Source of the DNA: SAR116 cluster bacterium
Lineage (GTDB): Bacteria; Pseudomonadota; Alphaproteobacteria; Puniceispirillales; UBA1172
Reading direction: 5' to 3'
DNA: 8,541 nt
Assembly (NCBI GenBank): GCA_002691725.1
Contig: NZIT01000114.1
Coordinates: forward strand, 1-8,541
Shown here: piece after piece, positions 1 through 6,142 of the stretch
How the letters are laid out: each line of letters starts with the position of its first letter
How positions within the stretch are numbered: the first letter of the stretch is position 1
The notes under the pieces: generated by a model
The model's database searches: none
Told to the model about the DNA's origin: nothing
The model's input: the letters and a program-made list of their open reading frames with translations, nothing else
Program-made: the position numbers and the translations under genes

Positions 1-2
1 AT

Positions 3-734
3 GGCTGGGGTGGTCTATCAGAGGATAAACAGGAAACCGTCAAATGGTATCGCATGGCCGCAGAACAGTATCACATAGCCGCCGAACAGGGCGATGCTAA
101 AGCCCAATATTGGCTAGGGGTGATATTTAGCAATGGCCAGGGTGTGCCAGAGAATGATCGGGAAGCCATGAAATGGTTTAGCATGGCCGAAAAAGGACTT
201 CGCAAGGTCGCCGGACAACAGGGCGTTGCTGATGCCCAATATTGGCTAGGGCTGATGTATGCCAATGGCGAGGGCGTTGCGCAGGATAGCAAGAAAGCCA
301 TAAAATTGTGGCGCGAGGCCGCAGATAAGGGCAATGCTAATGCCCAATCTCAGCTAGGGGTGATGTATGCCAATGGCGAGGGCGTAGAGCAGGATAGCAG
401 GCAAGCCATAACATGGTGGCGCGAGGCTGCCGAGCAGGGCAATGCTAATGCCCAATCTCACTTGGGGGTGATGTATATCTTGGGCGATGGCGTAGAGAAA
501 GATAGCAAAGAAGCGGTGAAATGGTATCGCATGGCCGCAAAACAGGGTCATGTCTATGCCCAGAACAATCTAGGGGCAATATATGCTAGGGGCGAAGGTG
601 TAGCAAAAGATATTAAAGAAGCTGTCAAATGGTATCGCATGGCCGCAGAACAGGGTGAAGCTGCTGCCCAATTAGCCCTGGGGCGAATATATGCCGAGGA
701 TCGGGGTGTTTTGAAGGATAATAAGAGAGCGTAA
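3..734 (+). CDS. Sel1-repeat (SLR) protein, 5' end outside the window, cut short by a nonsense codon
   Basis: The frame is open from the window edge, so the true start lies upstream; the first in-window ATG (54) falls inside a repeat and is not a natural start. The protein is a run of Sel1-like repeats of about 36 residues, each with the pattern AQ..LG.MY..G.GV..D..EA..W...AA..G. Six units plus a partial leading one can be counted. Sel1 repeats form paired alpha helices resembling TPRs and usually act as protein-interaction scaffolds, often in the envelope or signalling; no specific partner can be read here. Two spacers break the period: an extra YHIAAEQ near the start and an extra LRKVAGQQ after the next unit, both in the loop between units. 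The frame ends at TAA (732-734) after NKRA, exactly where homologues continue AYMWYN, so I read it as truncated. The signal peptide, if any, is not visible. Confidence 0.85.
   Translation, partial: GWGGLSEDKQETVKWYRMAAEQYHIAAEQGDAKAQYWLGVIFSNGQGVPENDREAMKWFSMAEKGLRKVAGQQGVADAQYWLGLMYANGEGVAQDSKKAIKLWREAADKGNANAQSQLGVMYANGEGVEQDSRQAITWWREAAEQGNANAQSHLGVMYILGDGVEKDSKEAVKWYRMAAKQGHVYAQNNLGAIYARGEGVAKDIKEAVKWYRMAAEQGEAAAQLALGRIYAEDRGVLKDNKRA
230..653 (+). repeat. 108-bp tandem repeat within the Sel1 gene
   Basis: The 36-residue protein repeats are also conserved as DNA. The stretches 329-352 and 437-460 are identical over 24 bases and lie exactly 108 bases apart. The segment around 249-277 recurs at 357-385 with one base changed. 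A 30-base identity links 39-68 with 624-653; that distance, 585, is five periods plus the 45 bases of the two extra spacers. Such identity indicates recent duplication or gene conversion among units, so copy number may vary between strains or be misassembled. Confidence 0.75.
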
Positions 735-911
735 ATGTGGTATAATATTGCCCTAAACAATGATCATGAACATGAAAAGTTCAGCGATTTAATCAGAGCA
801 ATAGCGAGCGAGAATATCGAGAAGATAGAACGCCGCATGACCCAAGCCGATATCAACACGGCGCAAGACATGGCCAAAAGATGCTTTGTATCAGGCTATA
901 AAGACTGCTGA
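735..911 (+). pseudogene. Detached C-terminal cap of the Sel1-repeat protein
   Basis: Directly after the TAA at 732-734, in the same frame, an ATG opens 58 codons ending in TGA (909-911). The peptide begins MWYNIALNNDHEHE and ends RCFVSGYKDC. This is the usual end of bacterial Sel1 proteins: an (A)YMWYNIA half-repeat, a charged helix with a MT.A.I..AQ.MA.RC motif, then a short tail ending in Cys. One base change from TAT or TAC (Tyr) to TAA would explain the split. The stop and the start touch (TAAATG), so ribosomes could re-initiate and make the cap as a separate peptide, but I see no good Shine-Dalgarno sequence. It could also be a sequencing or assembly error. I treat 3-911 as one broken gene. 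Confidence 0.8.
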
Positions 912-986
912 TACCGCCGGAAGGTTGATTTTATCCATCGCCCCTTTCTCACCTGATGCATTGGCGGTTTAACTGCCCTGCGGTCA

Positions 987-1022
987 GCGCTAACGGTGCG
1001 CGCATGTTGCCATCTTTCCTGA
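987..1022 (-). repeat. Partial copy of the aat 3' region (direct repeat, left copy)
   Basis: This segment matches 2971-3006, inside aat, in the same orientation: 31 of 36 bases by hand alignment, with the core 1000-1022 versus 2984-3006 matching 22 of 23. Read on the minus strand it gives QERWQHARTVSA against QERLQHALTVTA in Aat. The similarity stops at both ends and the reading frame beyond is unrelated. It could be a displaced 3' end left by insertion at aat, or the scar of a local duplication. Confidence 0.65.
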
Positions 1023-1063
1023 TTTTTCAATGCCTATCCAGATGTTCGGCAAGGGCTATGCCA

Positions 1064-1096
1064 ATTGTTGACAATGGTACTTATGGGGGGTACAGA
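1064..1096 (+). promoter_or_regulatory. Possible promoter with an operator-like palindrome upstream of the DUF262-HNH gene
   Basis: A perfect TTGACA (-35 type) lies at 1068-1073. At 17-base spacing the -10 position holds TACAGA (1091-1096), a weak match. The -35 box overlaps a perfect inverted repeat ATTGT-TG-ACAAT (1064-1075), and GGTAC occurs twice just after it (1076-1080 and 1089-1093). A better TATAAT at 1128-1133 has no good -35 partner. A repressor site on the -35 would suit a restriction gene, but none is known here. Confidence 0.35.
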
Positions 1097-1136
1097 TTCA
1101 ATATAGGAGGTTAATTTTAGTATATATTATAATAAC

Positions 1137-1158
1137 TTAAACCTTAATAAAGGGTTAA
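1137..1158 (+). promoter_or_regulatory. Short hairpin covering the ribosome binding site of the DUF262-HNH gene
   Basis: The arms 1137-1145 and 1150-1158 can pair over nine positions with one mismatch around an AATA loop. The second arm contains AAAGGG (1149-1154), the likely Shine-Dalgarno, seven bases before the ATG at 1162. Pairing would hide the site and keep translation low. The stem is mostly A-T and its stability is doubtful. Confidence 0.35.
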
Positions 1159-1161
1159 AAA

Positions 1162-2565
1162 ATGAAAATCGAAATTAAGACAAATACACCAGTTAAACTA
1201 GTTGTTGAAGATAAAAAAAGTGGTGATCTAAGGGTTAATTCTGAATATCAACGAGGTTTGACTTGGAAAGAACATCAAAAACAGATGTTCATTGACTCAT
1301 TGTTTAGGGGATATAAAGCTCCCGCCTTTTATTTTCATAAAAAAATCAAAGGTAACTATGACAATATTTCCATCGAAATTATTGATGGGCAGCAACGAAT
1401 TGATGCATTAGCAAGTTATATTGATGGTGCATTTCCGTTACTTGACCCCAATGCAAATGGTGCATTCAAGTTTCCAAATTTTTCAGAGGAGATTATATGT
1501 CCATGGGCAGGAAAGCGATTTGATGAACTGACTGATGAGCTGAAAAAAGAACTTCTTGATCATGAACTTGTTATTTACGAAATCACTACTAATGATGATA
1601 ACCAAGTTAGAGATTTGTTTATTCGCCTACAAGCTGGAACACCATTGACGCCTCAAGATAAGCGTGATGCATGGCCAGGAAACTTTACCGACTTTGTACT
1701 GACTATTGGTGGCAAGCAAGCCAATCATAGTAGGTGGTATGGGTTAGACCTATTCAAGCCGAATAGATGTGCAAAAGCAAAGGAAAGTGAGCGAAGACAA
1801 CTCGCCGCCCAAGCATTTATGCTTTATTGGAACAAAACCTGTGGAAAGAAGTTTTGTGATATAAAGTCGAGAAATCTGGATGAGTTTTACCATGAACAAA
1901 TTGGTTTTAATAAAAATTGTAGCGAGGCGAGTGAGTTCAAGGCCATTTGTGACGAAGTGAGCAGGGCATTAGATGGGCATCCCAAACTTGTGGGGCATCA
2001 TCTTCTTCATCTCATCCTGCTTGTTGCGGATTTAAGAAGTGATTTTACTTCTGGGTGGCAAAATAGACTTGGTGATGCTTTGGGTACATTCAAAAGCAAT
2101 TGCACGATAGCAAAGGAAGCAAATAAAGCTAATGAAGAATCGGATCTCCAAGAATATTACACAGAATATGTACAGTGGACGTCAAGAAGTAGCGATATCT
2201 CGGGCAATATCCAGAGGCGGCACATTTTCTTCTATGAAAAAATGATTGAAATTCTTAACGTGAAGAGGAAGGACGATAATCGTACTTTTTCGAGTTCTGA
2301 CAGACAAAAGATTTTCTATAGAGATAATAGACTTTGCCAGTATTGCGAAATGGAAAAAGAGAGTAATGAAACTGCATATTCACATAGGATTTCTTGGGAA
2401 GATGCCGAAATTCATCATGTTGAACAACACTCCCATGGTGGGCAAACAATATTGGCTAATGGGGCATTGATGCATAAAGATTGCCACCCTAAAGCAATGA
2501 GGAAGGTAGAAGAGTTCGCTGAATGGTGGAAAAGCCGAAAGCGAGCTTCTCATGCTCTAGATTAG
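1162..2565 (+). CDS. DUF262 (GmrSD/ParB-like) NTPase fused to an HNH endonuclease; probably a truncated modification-dependent restriction protein
   Basis: The 467-residue protein has two recognisable domains. The N-terminal DUF262 domain shows YQR (29-31), a conserved Trp (35), the nucleotide-site signature DGQQR (75-79) and LFIRLQAGTPLTPQDKRDA (152-170), the usual F.RLN.GTPLT.QE pattern. The C-terminal HNH domain shows Cys392-x-x-Cys395, His418-His419 in EIHHVEQHSHGG, Asn433, and His438-x-x-Cys441-His442. His419 would be the catalytic base, and the C..C/H..C set the zinc ligands. In GmrSD, SspE and BrxU, DUF262 domains couple nucleotide hydrolysis to cutting of modified or foreign phage DNA, so a defence nuclease is the best reading. 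The gene is clearly AT-richer than its neighbours (one 60-base line is 27% G+C against 55% for a line in aat), which suggests transfer. It ends at TAG (2563-2565), but the same frame continues into a RAMA-like domain. The start is supported by AAAGGG seven bases upstream. No partner methylase is in view. Confidence 0.88.
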   Translation: MKIEIKTNTPVKLVVEDKKSGDLRVNSEYQRGLTWKEHQKQMFIDSLFRGYKAPAFYFHKKIKGNYDNISIEIIDGQQRIDALASYIDGAFPLLDPNANGAFKFPNFSEEIICPWAGKRFDELTDELKKELLDHELVIYEITTNDDNQVRDLFIRLQAGTPLTPQDKRDAWPGNFTDFVLTIGGKQANHSRWYGLDLFKPNRCAKAKESERRQLAAQAFMLYWNKTCGKKFCDIKSRNLDEFYHEQIGFNKNCSEASEFKAICDEVSRALDGHPKLVGHHLLHLILLVADLRSDFTSGWQNRLGDALGTFKSNCTIAKEANKANEESDLQEYYTEYVQWTSRSSDISGNIQRRHIFFYEKMIEILNVKRKDDNRTFSSSDRQKIFYRDNRLCQYCEMEKESNETAYSHRISWEDAEIHHVEQHSHGGQTILANGALMHKDCHPKAMRKVEEFAEWWKSRKRASHALD

Positions 2566-2855
2566 AGTGGAAAGACGAGAACAACCAAATCAACAACACT
2601 TCCCCCTGATGGAACTGAATTGAGAATATCACCCACGCAGCCAAAGTATCTTGGAATTCAGGTAACAGGCAAAATAGAAGATGGAAAAGTTGTTCTGTTT
2701 GGTGATAAGACAGGTGTTTTTAATACCTTACCCCTGCAGGAGTGCATGTCACAGACCGATCAACCAATGGCTGGGATTTTTGGGATATCAAACTGCCTGA
2801 CAGTGATCAATGGGTGCTGGCAACATATTGGCGGGACAAAATAATTAAGCTCTGA
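2566..2855 (+). pseudogene. Severed, frameshifted RAMA-like C-terminal domain of the DUF262-HNH protein
   Basis: After the TAG at 2563-2565 the same frame stays open and reads a basic linker (SGKTRTTKS), then TTLPPDGTELRISPTQPKYL, then GKIEDGKVVLFGDKTGVFNT to about 2727. The continuation lies in another frame, open from 2724: TPAGVHVTDRST, then NGWDFWDIKLPDSDQW from 2766, then VLATYWRDKIIKL and TGA at 2853-2855. Joined, these give LPPDGTEL...Y.G.I.DGKVV...F.TL.PAG..VT....NGW.FW.IKLP....WVLA, which I recognise as the RAMA domain (Restriction Enzyme Adenine Methylase Associated), thought to read modified DNA. Loss of one base (or gain of two) around 2724-2763 explains the shift. A separate 74-residue protein from TTG at 2620 is unlikely, since it would stop making sense halfway. 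The domain name is from memory and needs a profile search. Confidence 0.72.
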
Positions 2856-2903
2856 ACTGATCCCAAAATTGCGCTGAATTGGCTTGACCGCTTGGAGGGT
2901 TCA

Positions 2904-3611
2904 TCACAAAACACCATCCTCTAACAGCTGATCAAGCATGGCTTGTGGGTCATCGTCTTGGGGCAGGTGCGCGGTGACGGTCAGCGCATGTTGCAATCTT
3001 TCCTGAAATGTATCACGGCTAATCTCATGGCAACCGAATTGCACGAGATGCGGGTTCAAAAACTGCGTATCCAGCAGAACAAAACCGCCATGCCGCAATC
3101 GGGCAATCAGATGTAACAGCGCCAGCTTTGAGCCATTGCTGACACGGCTAAACATCGACTCACCAAAAAACGCGCCAGCCAAGGCAACGCCAAAAACTCC
3201 GCCTACCAGTTTAGACGCGCCATCCGAAACCGCATCCGCATCCGAGCCCGATCCGGCATCTGTTGCGCTACCCTGATCATCCCAGACCTCAATCGAATGG
3301 GCAAAGCCGAGCCTATGCAGCGCCAGATAAAGCTGTCTGATCGGCGGATTGATCCAGCTATCTGGCCGACTGACCGTAATCTCCCGACAGCCATCAATCA
3401 CATCAGCAAAGGCGTGGTTAACCGTCACCCGATACGGCGATGTCCGGATCAGCCTGCGCATAGACTTATTGAGCCGTGGCGGGTGCAACGGAATAATGCC
3501 GCGCTGTTCAGGATCAACAAAAAAGATACGCTCATCATCATGGTGTTCAGCCATGGGGAAAACCCCTATCGCATACGATTTGATCAGCGTTTCGGGCGAA
3601 AAATGATACAT
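2904..3611 (-). CDS. aat: Leucyl/phenylalanyl-tRNA--protein transferase
   Basis: Aat moves Leu or Phe from aminoacyl-tRNA to the N-terminal Arg or Lys of proteins, marking them for ClpS/ClpAP (N-end rule); it is cytoplasmic. The 235 residues carry the family marks in order: YAIGVFPMAE (13-22), VDPEQRGIIPL (32-42), VIDGC (71-75), RPDSWINPPI (82-91), LVGGVFGVALAGAFFGESMF (135-154), and LLDTQFLNPHL (179-189). The length equals that of the E. coli enzyme, but only because of an unusual Ser/Asp/Ala/Gly-rich insert at about 113-133; without it the protein would be a short alphaproteobacterial form. The start at 3611 fits the family N-terminus (YHFSPETLIKSYAIG), although the upstream Shine-Dalgarno is weak. 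It lies 56 bases after accC on the same strand and is probably the last gene of that operon. It converges on the broken DUF262 gene, with 48 bases between their ends. Confidence 0.96.
   Translation of the reverse strand: MYHFSPETLIKSYAIGVFPMAEHHDDERIFFVDPEQRGIIPLHPPRLNKSMRRLIRTSPYRVTVNHAFADVIDGCREITVSRPDSWINPPIRQLYLALHRLGFAHSIEVWDDQGSATDAGSGSDADAVSDGASKLVGGVFGVALAGAFFGESMFSRVSNGSKLALLHLIARLRHGGFVLLDTQFLNPHLVQFGCHEISRDTFQERLQHALTVTAHLPQDDDPQAMLDQLLEDGVL
2971..3006 (-). repeat. Direct repeat, right copy, within the aat coding region
   Basis: This is the counterpart of 987-1022 and encodes the QERLQHALTVTA segment near the C-terminus of Aat. The cores are 1984 bases apart and bracket the whole DUF262-HNH-RAMA gene. 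No integrase or transposase lies between them, so an attachment-site role is inference only. Confidence 0.6.
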
Positions 3612-3667
3612 AGCCTATTTTGCCTGCTCAGCGTCAACAGGGCAAGTGGCATGACTTTAAGTCAGGA

Positions 3668-5020
3668 TTACTCTTGATCAAGATTAGGCAAAAACGTCTC
3701 TTCGAGCCAACGGATAGAATAGTCGCCAGACCGAATATCTGGATCATTAACAAGCAAACGATGCAAATCAAGCGAGGTCGGCATTGGCGCAATAATCGTC
3801 TCATTAAGGGCGCGCACCAATCGGGCAAGACAATGCTCTCTTGTATCACCATGGACAATCAGCTTGGTAATCAAACTGTCATAATGCGGCGGGATGCGGT
3901 AGCCTGAATAAAGAAAGCTGTCAACGCGAACGCCAGGGCCGCCCGGCGCATGAAAGTTTTCAACCGTTCCCGGCGTCGGCATAAAACTGGTCGGATGTTC
4001 GGCATTAATTCGGCATTCGATCGCATGACCTTTGAACGTCACATCATCCTGGCTAAAGGATAGCGGCATACCGGCGGCAATGCGGATCTGCTCAACCACC
4101 AGATCAATTCCGGTAATGGCTTCGGTGATAGGGTGTTCAACCTGCAACCGCGTATTCATTTCAATAAAGAAAAACTCACCATTCTCATAGAGAAACTCCA
4201 TCGTCCCCAGCCCCAGATAGCCCATGGCACGTGCAGCATCGGCGGCAATCACACCGATATGCTGGCGTTCTTTATCGGTCAGGACAGGCGACGGCGCTTC
4301 TTCCAGTAACTTTTGATGGCGGCGCTGAATTGAACATTCGCGCTCACCCAGATGAACAACATTGCCTTGACTATCGGCAACAATCTGAACCTCAATATGG
4401 CGCGGATTGCCCAGATAGCGTTCTAAATACACAGTATCATCACCAAAGGCGGCCTTGGCCTCACTGCGGGCGGAGGAATAGGCTTCGGATAATTGCTCAG
4501 CACTCTCTGCCACTTTCATGCCGCGCCCACCACCACCAGATGCGGCCTTGATCAGCACCGGATATCCCGTCTGCTCAGCCGCCGCTTTTGCCTCATCAAG
4601 GCTAGCTATCGCGCCATCAGAGCCAAGGACTAAAGGCAAGCCAGAGGCGGCGGCAGTGCGCTTCGCCTCAACCTTATCCCCCATCGACACAATATGATCA
4701 ATATGAGGGCCGATAAAGGTCAGCCCATGCGCATCAACAACATTAGCAAAATCAGCATTTTCAGATAAAAAACCAACCCCGGGATGAATAGCATCAGCGC
4801 CAGTAATCGTCGCAGCGGTAATCAGCGCAGGAATATTCAAGTAAGATTTGGCGGATGCAGGCTCACCAATACAGACAGACTCGTCCGCAAGCCGCACATG
4901 CATAGCATCAGTATCCGCCGTCGAATGAACAGCAACAGTGGCTATGCCTAAATCCTGACATGCGCGCAACACACGCAAAGCCACATCACCGCGATTTGCA
5001 ATTAGCACTTTTTTGAACAT
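3668..5020 (-). CDS. accC: Biotin carboxylase subunit of acetyl-CoA carboxylase
   Basis: AccC uses ATP and bicarbonate to carboxylate the biotin on AccB, the first half-reaction of malonyl-CoA synthesis. The 450 residues match E. coli AccC (449). Visible are the N-terminal FKKVLIANRG, the ATP-grasp glycine loop GGGGRGMK (162-169), and the active-site residues at expected places: Lys116, Lys158, His208, Glu275, Glu287, Asn289 and Arg291 (in EMNTRLQVEH), and Arg337. An ATG 24 bases further upstream (5044) would add MQMAGGVN, but AGGAGGG at 5027-5033 lies just before the ATG at 5020, and the family begins at MFKKV, so I place the start at 5020. It follows accB by 54 bases on the same strand. AccA and AccD, the carboxyltransferase, are not in the window. 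Confidence 0.97.
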   Translation of the reverse strand: MFKKVLIANRGDVALRVLRACQDLGIATVAVHSTADTDAMHVRLADESVCIGEPASAKSYLNIPALITAATITGADAIHPGVGFLSENADFANVVDAHGLTFIGPHIDHIVSMGDKVEAKRTAAASGLPLVLGSDGAIASLDEAKAAAEQTGYPVLIKAASGGGGRGMKVAESAEQLSEAYSSARSEAKAAFGDDTVYLERYLGNPRHIEVQIVADSQGNVVHLGERECSIQRRHQKLLEEAPSPVLTDKERQHIGVIAADAARAMGYLGLGTMEFLYENGEFFFIEMNTRLQVEHPITEAITGIDLVVEQIRIAAGMPLSFSQDDVTFKGHAIECRINAEHPTSFMPTPGTVENFHAPGGPGVRVDSFLYSGYRIPPHYDSLITKLIVHGDTREHCLARLVRALNETIIAPMPTSLDLHRLLVNDPDIRSGDYSIRWLEETFLPNLDQE

Positions 5021-5026
5021 ATTCAC

Positions 5027-5033
5027 CCCTCCT
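5027..5033 (-). promoter_or_regulatory. Shine-Dalgarno that decides the accC start
   Basis: On the minus strand the bases read AGGAGGG, ending six bases before the ATG at 5020-5018. They lie inside the reading frame of the longer alternative (start 5044), so they argue for the shorter protein. Confidence 0.8.
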
Positions 5034-5074
5034 GCCATTTGCATACGGCCTGATTATTCAGCCACAACCCTTGA

Positions 5075-5575
5075 TTAATCAATCACAACTAACGGCTCAC
5101 CAAACTCAACAGGTTGTCCATCATCGACTAGAATCTGGCGGACAGTGCCGGTGGATGGGGCGGTGATAGGATTCATAACTTTCATCGCTTCGATAATCAA
5201 AAGGGTCTGGCCAGCCTTGATATTATCACCTTCTTTGATAAATACCGCTGCCCCCGGTTCAGGCGCTAGATAGGCCGTTCCAACCATCGGTGAGGTAATG
5301 GCATTATCTGGCACAGATTTATCAGCCGCAGCAGCTTTTGCTGTCTCAACAGGCGTTGATGCGGCGGCAGATTGGGCAGGCGCAGGCGCCGCCATCATAG
5401 GCGACATCATTTGCGCCGGTGCCATCGTGCCAGTTTTGGATAGATGAACAGATACATGATCATCTTCAAGGTCAATCTCAACCAGTCCAGTATCTTCCAT
5501 GACCTTAGCTAATTCACGAACCAGACGAAGTCTCTCATCAACAGCATCGGATTTCTTTTGGGGTGCTTTGCTCAT
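5075..5575 (-). CDS. accB: Biotin carboxyl carrier protein of acetyl-CoA carboxylase
   Basis: AccB carries the biotin that shuttles CO2 from AccC to the carboxyltransferase. The 166 residues show an N-terminal helix (VDERLRLVRELAKVMEDTGL, 12-31), a flexible Ala/Pro/Met-rich linker (about 50-85), and the C-terminal biotinyl domain (about 93-166). Biotin is attached at Lys132 in EAMKVMN; the residue after Lys is Val rather than the common Met, a change I believe occurs elsewhere in the family. The domain ends normally (GEPLVVID). AAGGAG at 5585-5590, nine bases before the ATG, supports the start. The gene begins 18 bases after the aroQ stop and is followed by accC, the standard accBC pair. Confidence 0.97.
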   Translation of the reverse strand: MSKAPQKKSDAVDERLRLVRELAKVMEDTGLVEIDLEDDHVSVHLSKTGTMAPAQMMSPMMAAPAPAQSAAASTPVETAKAAAADKSVPDNAITSPMVGTAYLAPEPGAAVFIKEGDNIKAGQTLLIIEAMKVMNPITAPSTGTVRQILVDDGQPVEFGEPLVVID

Positions 5576-5593
5576 GTAACCCTGCTCCTTATT

Positions 5594-6046
5594 TTAGTCT
5601 CTTGATTGTAATATATTGCCCACAGCATCAATAGCTAGGCGATATGAATTGGCGCCAAAGCCGCAAATAACGCCATTAGCGATATCGGCTAGATAGGAAT
5701 GGTGGCGAAACGCTTCACGGGCAAAGACATTAGATAAATGCACTTCGATCCGGATACCGTCAAACATCTGCATCGCATCGCGAATAGCAACCGAGGTATG
5801 GGTAAATCCGGCAGCATTAATAATGATTGCCTTAGTGCCATCTTGGCGAGCTTTATGGATGCTGGCAATGATAGCATCCTCAGCATTAGATTGCATAAAG
5901 CTGATGGAAATGTCGTTCTCTGCGGCGGCTTCATGACACATAGCTTCAATGTCAGCCAAGCTCATATGCCCATAAATCTCAGGCTCACGAGTGCCGAGTT
6001 GATCAAGATTAGGGCCGTTTATGATAAGGACTGCGTGTTTTGCCAT
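5594..6046 (-). CDS. aroQ: Type II 3-dehydroquinate dehydratase
   Basis: AroQ converts 3-dehydroquinate to 3-dehydroshikimate in the shikimate pathway; type II enzymes are cytoplasmic dodecamers. From the ATG at 6046 the protein has 150 residues, the family's usual size. Active-site features are present: GPNLDQLGTR (11-20) with Arg20, the catalytic Tyr25 in EPEIYG, INAAGFTHTS with Asn77 and His83, Glu101 and His103 in IEVHLSN, and Arg114 in EAFRHHSY. The frame is open further up to an ATG at 6088, which would add 14 residues (MSEDAISIWVSKIE); homologues begin at MAKHAVLIINGPN and the upstream ATG has no ribosome site, so I prefer 6046, although its own site is also weak. It sits 18 bases before accB, an order I recall as common in Alphaproteobacteria. 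Confidence 0.95.
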   Translation of the reverse strand: MAKHAVLIINGPNLDQLGTREPEIYGHMSLADIEAMCHEAAAENDISISFMQSNAEDAIIASIHKARQDGTKAIIINAAGFTHTSVAIRDAMQMFDGIRIEVHLSNVFAREAFRHHSYLADIANGVICGFGANSYRLAIDAVGNILQSRD

Positions 6047-6142
6047 CTCGATTTTACTTACCCATATAGAAATCGCATCTTCAGACATGATATAACAGGA
6101 ACATATCAGCCTGTCACCACATGCCTTCCCGCATCATCGGAA

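Larger units (their letters stand above)
912..1161. other. Non-coding gap between the Sel1 and DUF262 genes
   Basis: I see no convincing gene in these 250 bases. The left part (about 912-1060) has mixed composition and includes the short aat-like segment at 987-1022. The right part (about 1100-1161) turns strongly AT-rich and holds the likely control region of the DUF262-HNH gene. No clear terminator follows the Sel1 gene. Confidence 0.6.

Noticed and set aside
2620..2844. A stand-alone 74-residue gene starting at TTG
   Set aside because: It is the first half of a RAMA-like domain in frame with the DUF262-HNH gene; its last third is out of frame with the true domain end, and no ribosome site precedes the TTG.
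987..3006. A complete integrative element with its own integrase between the direct repeats
   Set aside because: Only the DUF262-HNH-RAMA gene lies between them; no recombinase, transposase or terminal inverted repeats are visible.
3652..3664. Perfect palindrome TGACTT-T-AAGTCA between accC and aat, as a terminator
   Set aside because: The RNA stem would be about five A-T-rich pairs with no U run after it; aat follows on the same strand and likely shares the transcript.
3297..3677. Plus-strand open frames opposite aat and the accC end
   Set aside because: Opposite-strand shadows of well-conserved genes; the translations have no recognisable domain.
5018..5044. Longer accC start at 5044
   Set aside because: A strong AGGAGGG lies directly before the ATG at 5020, and the family N-terminus begins there.
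5071..5082. Palindrome TTGATTAATCAA at the accB stop codon
   Set aside because: A 12-base AT-rich palindrome over the last codons; too short and with no context to call a site.
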